Under the pieces are notes generated by a model, which saw nothing but the letters and a program-made list of their open reading frames with translations, did no database searches and had not been told where the DNA came from. Position numbers and translations under genes: made by a program. 7,570 nt of DNA from DATFJZ01 sp034660495. Its GTDB lineage: Bacteria; Desulfobacterota; Desulfobacteria; Desulfobacterales; Desulfobacteraceae. The DNA lies in NCBI GenBank assembly GCA_034660495.1, contig JAYEJJ010000315.1, positions 1 through 7,570 on the forward strand, read 5' to 3'. Position 1 is the stretch's first letter. The number at the start of each line of letters is the position of its first letter. Below are positions 5,427 through 7,570 of this stretch, piece after piece.

Positions 5427-5537
5427 TCACCCAATATCACCCAGTTGATCCTGCCAGTACTCATTGCCTTCACCTTCGGATGCGCGGTTGAAAATTGCCA
5501 CATAAAGTTGTGAGACCTGCTCTTGCGTTAAAGCCAT
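5427..5537 (-). pseudogene. DUF4214-type (S-layer/secreted protein) N-terminal fragment
   Basis: On the minus strand an ATG at 5537, preceded by an AAGGAA ribosome binding site, opens a 36-codon frame. It reads MALTQEQVSQLYVAIFNRAS, then EGEGNEYWQDQLGDIG, then TGA. MALTQEQVSQLYV.IF.RA.EGEGN.YW matches, from recollection, the start of DUF4214-containing secreted or S-layer-like proteins, which are normally hundreds of residues long. The stop lies within an imperfect 10-bp tandem duplication (TGGGTGAT at 5436-5443 and 5426-5433). Without one unit the frame would continue as QLGDAFGLDLFTG before stopping. Everything downstream of the first domain's start is gone. Confidence 0.65.
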
Positions 5538-5647
5538 GTTAAATTTCCTTTTCTTTTTTGATTAACAATATCTTAAAAAATTATTGTTCAACATTACCGA
5601 AGTAGAGGAGGAGGCAGGCTTTGTCCTGTGACTTATACGCCCTCCCC
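5538..5647. other. Short spacer with inverted repeat upstream of the DUF4214 fragment
   Basis: AACAATA (5564-5570) pairs with TATTGTT (5582-5588) across an A/T loop. No gene is seen. In the minus direction this spacer links the dead small-gene copy (5648-5696) to the DUF4214 fragment, so both may once have formed one transcription unit. Confidence 0.4.
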
Positions 5648-5696
5648 CCGTTTTTCAATGACACTGCACCCAGTTTTCAATTATTATAAAACCAAT
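5648..5696 (-). pseudogene. Dead 5' end of a paralogue of the 77-aa gene
   Basis: The minus-strand sequence is a diverged copy of the first 16 or so codons of the gene at 6991-7224 (both contain the codons for LGAVSLKNG). The start codon is changed from ATG to ATT (5694-5696), one base is missing in the GAAAAACTG stretch, shifting frame, and similarity ends after the codons for KNG. The ribosome binding site AGGAG (5704-5708, minus strand) and the upstream leader are kept. It is clearly a decayed copy. Confidence 0.75.
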
Positions 5697-5852
5697 AATA
5701 TCACTCCTGTTAGATCCATTTGCATTAATTTACTGAAACAAATAATATATTAACCAATTTTTAAAATCAACACCTGTCTAATCTCTGCCGATGTTAAAAC
5801 CAATTAATCGCCAAAAAAAATAATACCATGCTGTTGTCTGTTTTGTAAAGGG
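5697..5852 (-). promoter_or_regulatory. Promoter and leader, copy A (diverged duplicate of 7225-7379)
   Basis: Read on the minus strand: TTTACA (5844-5849), 18-nt spacer, TATTAT (5820-5825), then a leader of about 120 nt up to the ribosome binding site. It aligns along its length with copy B. Shared blocks include CTGTCTAAT.TCTGCCGATG, TACTGAAACAAAT and TATTAACCAA (plus-strand reading), and CTGTTTTGTAAAGG around the -35. The start codon downstream is lost, so any transcript would run into the DUF4214 fragment. That this promoter still works is inferred from preserved boxes only. Confidence 0.6.
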
Positions 5853-5943
5853 CTGGATTTTTTTTTAAAAAAAGGCTCCATGTATTAAAATCAGCAGAAC
5901 AAACCCGCCAAAGACAAGATGTTGAAAGGATATTCCCATTAAA
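5853..5943. other. Downstream flank of the GspC-like gene
   Basis: This short stretch follows the stop of the minus-strand GspC-like gene. It has runs of T and A (about 5860-5875) but no clear GC-rich hairpin, so I cannot point to an intrinsic terminator. Confidence 0.35.
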
Positions 5944-6699
5944 TCAGTTGTTCTGCTGCCTGGCCTTTTTTATTGCCTCAAGAAAGGGGTTTGTCTGGGG
6001 ACCACTGCTGCTGGCAGCTGACCCTGTGGATTCGTTTTGAGCATCCTGCTGAAGGGCTTTCATAAAAGGAATTCCAGGGACCTGGGGTGGGGTGTATGAG
6101 TTGCTGTATTTACTATTTTCCTGTTTCCGGATATTTTTTGGCGCATCAGTACTGCCGCCCTGATCTGTTTTAGCTATACCTTTCTTTTGACCTGTTTCTG
6201 TATTATACCCGCCTGCATCAGCTAAAACAGCCCCCCCATCATCGTCAGAGCCACTATCGACTGCAGGATCAGGGACAGGAACAGGAATTGTCTCTGGCGC
6301 CGGCCTGTCAGCCCGATTTTTGTACAGATTCAATTTTACTGTTTCCCCTTTGCCCTTTAAAACAATATAATTGCGGCCTATTTCATCTATGATCATATCC
6401 ATGATGGGTTCACCCTGTTCAAAAACAGATTTTTGATCATCTTTTCCAGCTCTTTTATCTTTAATAAGAACCTTTCTGGTATCTGACGAAAAAATAATCC
6501 CGGTAAACTCCAGCTGGTTTTCAACCTGCCTGAGCACCCTTGACAGATCACGATCATCAGTTTTTTTGCCTGTTTGCTGAAGGTCCTCACTCTCAGGCTC
6601 CGGTGCAAATATATGTTTTTTAACCATAGGGGCTTCCATGGCCACTGCCCATGCTGCAAAATTAAATAAAACCAAAAGTGTTAGACCAAACCTTTTCAT
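5944..6699 (-). CDS. GspC-like exported protein with a proline-rich, low-complexity C-terminal half
   Basis: 251 residues from the ATG at 6699, which has GAGGA just upstream; an upstream in-frame start at 6732 lacks a ribosome binding site and would spoil the signal peptide. Residues 1-20 (MKRFGLTLLVLFNFAAWAVA) form a signal peptide with an AVA cleavage site. Residues about 58-127 (VENQLEFTGIIF, KVLIKDK, QKSVFEQGEPIMDMIIDEIG, YIVLKGKGETVKLNLYKN) resemble the homology region of type II secretion GspC or PilP proteins, which contacts the secretin in the periplasm. The rest is Pro-, Asp- and Gly-rich, with a short motif repeated at 211-218 (PFMKALQQ) and 238-245 (PFLEAIKK). True GspC has an uncleaved membrane anchor and lies next to gspD; neither holds here. 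The function is unproven. Confidence 0.6.
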   Translation of the reverse strand: MKRFGLTLLVLFNFAAWAVAMEAPMVKKHIFAPEPESEDLQQTGKKTDDRDLSRVLRQVENQLEFTGIIFSSDTRKVLIKDKRAGKDDQKSVFEQGEPIMDMIIDEIGRNYIVLKGKGETVKLNLYKNRADRPAPETIPVPVPDPAVDSGSDDDGGAVLADAGGYNTETGQKKGIAKTDQGGSTDAPKNIRKQENSKYSNSYTPPQVPGIPFMKALQQDAQNESTGSAASSSGPQTNPFLEAIKKARQQNN

Positions 6700-6990
6700 T
6701 GTTTCCTCTTTTTTACATTTTTTTCTGTACACAGTGGATACAGGAGAGAGGTTTTAGTTGTTCGGTTTTTAGCATAAAAATTATTAAGGGGCTCACTGGC
6801 TCACTTGGACAAGGCACCATACAACAAAGTGATTTTTTCTACCATTTTAGAAAAAAAGTGAAGACTGATTTGAATAAATATTCAGGAGTTCAGTTTCAGG
6901 TCAGAACCGGTACACGTTTTCCGTGGAATTCAGGGGCAGGCAATCAGTCATAAAGGGCTGTGCGCCCCTGAAAGCGGGATCCATGAATTA
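6700..6990. other. Intergenic region between the two minus-strand genes
   Basis: No gene is visible. It holds a tandem 8-mer GGCTCACT (6791-6798, 6799-6806). It also holds an inverted repeat CAGGGGC (6931-6937)/GCCCCTG (6964-6970), about 20 nt downstream of the 77-aa gene's stop, which could act as a weak terminator although no T-run follows. I see no convincing promoter for the GspC-like gene, so it may depend on read-through from the 77-aa gene or on a promoter I cannot recognise. Confidence 0.45.
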
Positions 6991-7224
6991 CTAATTATTT
7001 TTGGATGAATCTTCCTGGGCCTTACGGGCCTCTTCAATTTTTTCCTGGAGTTGCTTGCCTGCCGCCTGGAACCCCCCTGAAACCTGTCCAAATGCCACCG
7101 CAGGGATGAGCAGTTCGCCGGTAACCTGGTCCTGGCCATCAGCCCCCGTTGCCATACATTGTAAACGTATCATGCCGTTTTTCAAAGACACCGCACCCAG
7201 TTTTTCAATCATTACAAAACTCAT
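6991..7224 (-). CDS. 77-residue protein of unknown family
   Basis: A small, soluble-looking protein with no signal peptide or membrane segment. Residues 1-45 look beta-rich (MIEKLGAVSLKNGMIRLQC, then a GADGQDQVTGELLIP turn and strand). Residues about 52-77 form a charged helix (FQAAGKQLQEKIEEARKAQ) with a polar tail. The start is supported by AGGAG (7232-7236 on the minus strand), 7 nt from the ATG, and by a full promoter and leader. A diverged dead copy of its promoter, leader and first codons lies at 5648-5849, which confirms that this is a real gene and locates its start. I recognise no named family. Neighbouring exported or secreted genes suggest, weakly, a link with secretion or the cell surface. 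Confidence 0.7.
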   Translation of the reverse strand: MSFVMIEKLGAVSLKNGMIRLQCMATGADGQDQVTGELLIPAVAFGQVSGGFQAAGKQLQEKIEEARKAQEDSSKNN

Positions 7225-7379
7225 AATACTACTCCTGTTAAATCAAGTTAGGTTAAATTACTGAAACAAATGTGATTTATTAACCAAATTTCAAATCATC
7301 CGCTGTCTAATATCTGCCGATGCTGAATATTATTAATGGTTAGAAAAAAATATTTACCATGTGTGCTCTGTTTTGTAAA
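7225..7379 (-). promoter_or_regulatory. Promoter and long leader of the 77-aa gene (copy B)
   Basis: On the minus strand: -35 TTTACA (7374-7379), 17-nt spacer, -10 TAAATA (7351-7356), then about 120 nt of leader to the AGGAG ribosome binding site (7232-7236). The same layout, with an 18-nt spacer, is retained in copy A. The leader is conserved between copies in blocks, e.g. the plus-strand reading CTGTCTAATATCTGCCGATG (7302-7321). This suggests that the untranslated region was itself under constraint, or that the duplication is fairly recent. Confidence 0.65.
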
Positions 7380-7570
7380 GGACTGGGATTTTTTTATACT
7401 TTTTAAGCTGTGAACAGTGCATTTCTTGCCATCCCTGAGGCTTCTGTAAAAAACAACAGCACAATGCGATTAAGGTTGACATCAAAGAGTAACCTTGCTA
7501 TGCAGTTCTAAAGAGGCAGGCAGAAGTTATCGATTCAAGCGCTTCATTAGATTTGGATTTTGATATACAA
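7380..7570. other. Right-edge stretch without a recognisable gene
   Basis: Only very short frames occur. A minus-strand frame of about 34 codons near 7400-7500 has no start context and no recognisable sequence. Similarity to the left duplicate ends at about 7393. Confidence 0.4.

Noticed and set aside
7001..7264. Plus-strand 87-codon frame opposite the 77-aa gene
   Set aside because: The minus-strand gene has promoter, ribosome binding site and a paralogous copy; this frame is its mirror.
1..7570. Group II intron, tRNA or rRNA genes
   Set aside because: No domain V-like stem, no reverse transcriptase, no tRNA cloverleaf signature and no rRNA-like stretches were found by eye.

Overview
The window looks like an accessory, gene-decay stretch of a bacterial chromosome. 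The most likely source is a Desulfobacterota (Desulfobacterales-type) genome. This rests on an inference from the gene families seen: Rpn-family transposase/nuclease remnants, rve-type integrase-core transposases ending in GGLHHRYEW / GGFHHSYYW, a DUF4214-type N-terminus (MALTQEQVSQLYV...), a GspC-like exported protein and CTGACCCC/GGGGTCAG repeat motifs. No rRNA, tRNA or CRISPR array is visible.

Left part (1-2810): a graveyard of mobile-element genes. A three-hairpin repeat element (52-121) is followed by the 3' end of an integrase-core transposase on the minus strand (204-470). Next come an AT-rich stretch without genes, the C-terminal two thirds of an Rpn family protein lacking its nuclease core (788-1468), and a second integrase-core transposase split into an N-terminal piece (1553-1692) and a C-terminal piece (2097-2789). 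The two pieces of the second transposase are separated by about 400 bp, which includes a long nested imperfect palindrome (1815-2089) resembling a MITE.

Middle (2811-4350): an intact parDE-type toxin-antitoxin operon with a perfect palindromic operator. It is followed by a dense repeat patch: a 31-bp direct repeat, four CTGACCCC motifs and a second, diverged copy of the hairpin element seen at the left edge. Then comes the 3' end of a glycosyltransferase gene frameshifted by an exact 8-bp tandem duplication, and a degenerate coiled-coil-type remnant.

Right part (4371-7570): an intact secreted protein with two beta-rich repeats and a lipocalin-like C-terminal domain (plus strand), followed by a large hairpin. 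Minus-strand genes then run toward the left: a 77-aa protein of no recognised family (6991-7224), a GspC-like exported protein (5944-6699), a dead copy of the promoter, leader and start of the 77-aa gene (5648-5849), and a DUF4214-type N-terminal fragment (5427-5537). The promoter, leader and small-gene module is present twice, about 1.53 kb apart. One copy is live and the other lost its start codon (ATG to ATT).

A cross-cutting feature is the number of short perfect two-copy tandem duplications (8-12 bp), several of them at pseudogene breakpoints, frameshifts or stop codons. The genes that look functional are parD, parE, the secreted repeat protein, the GspC-like protein and the 77-aa protein.
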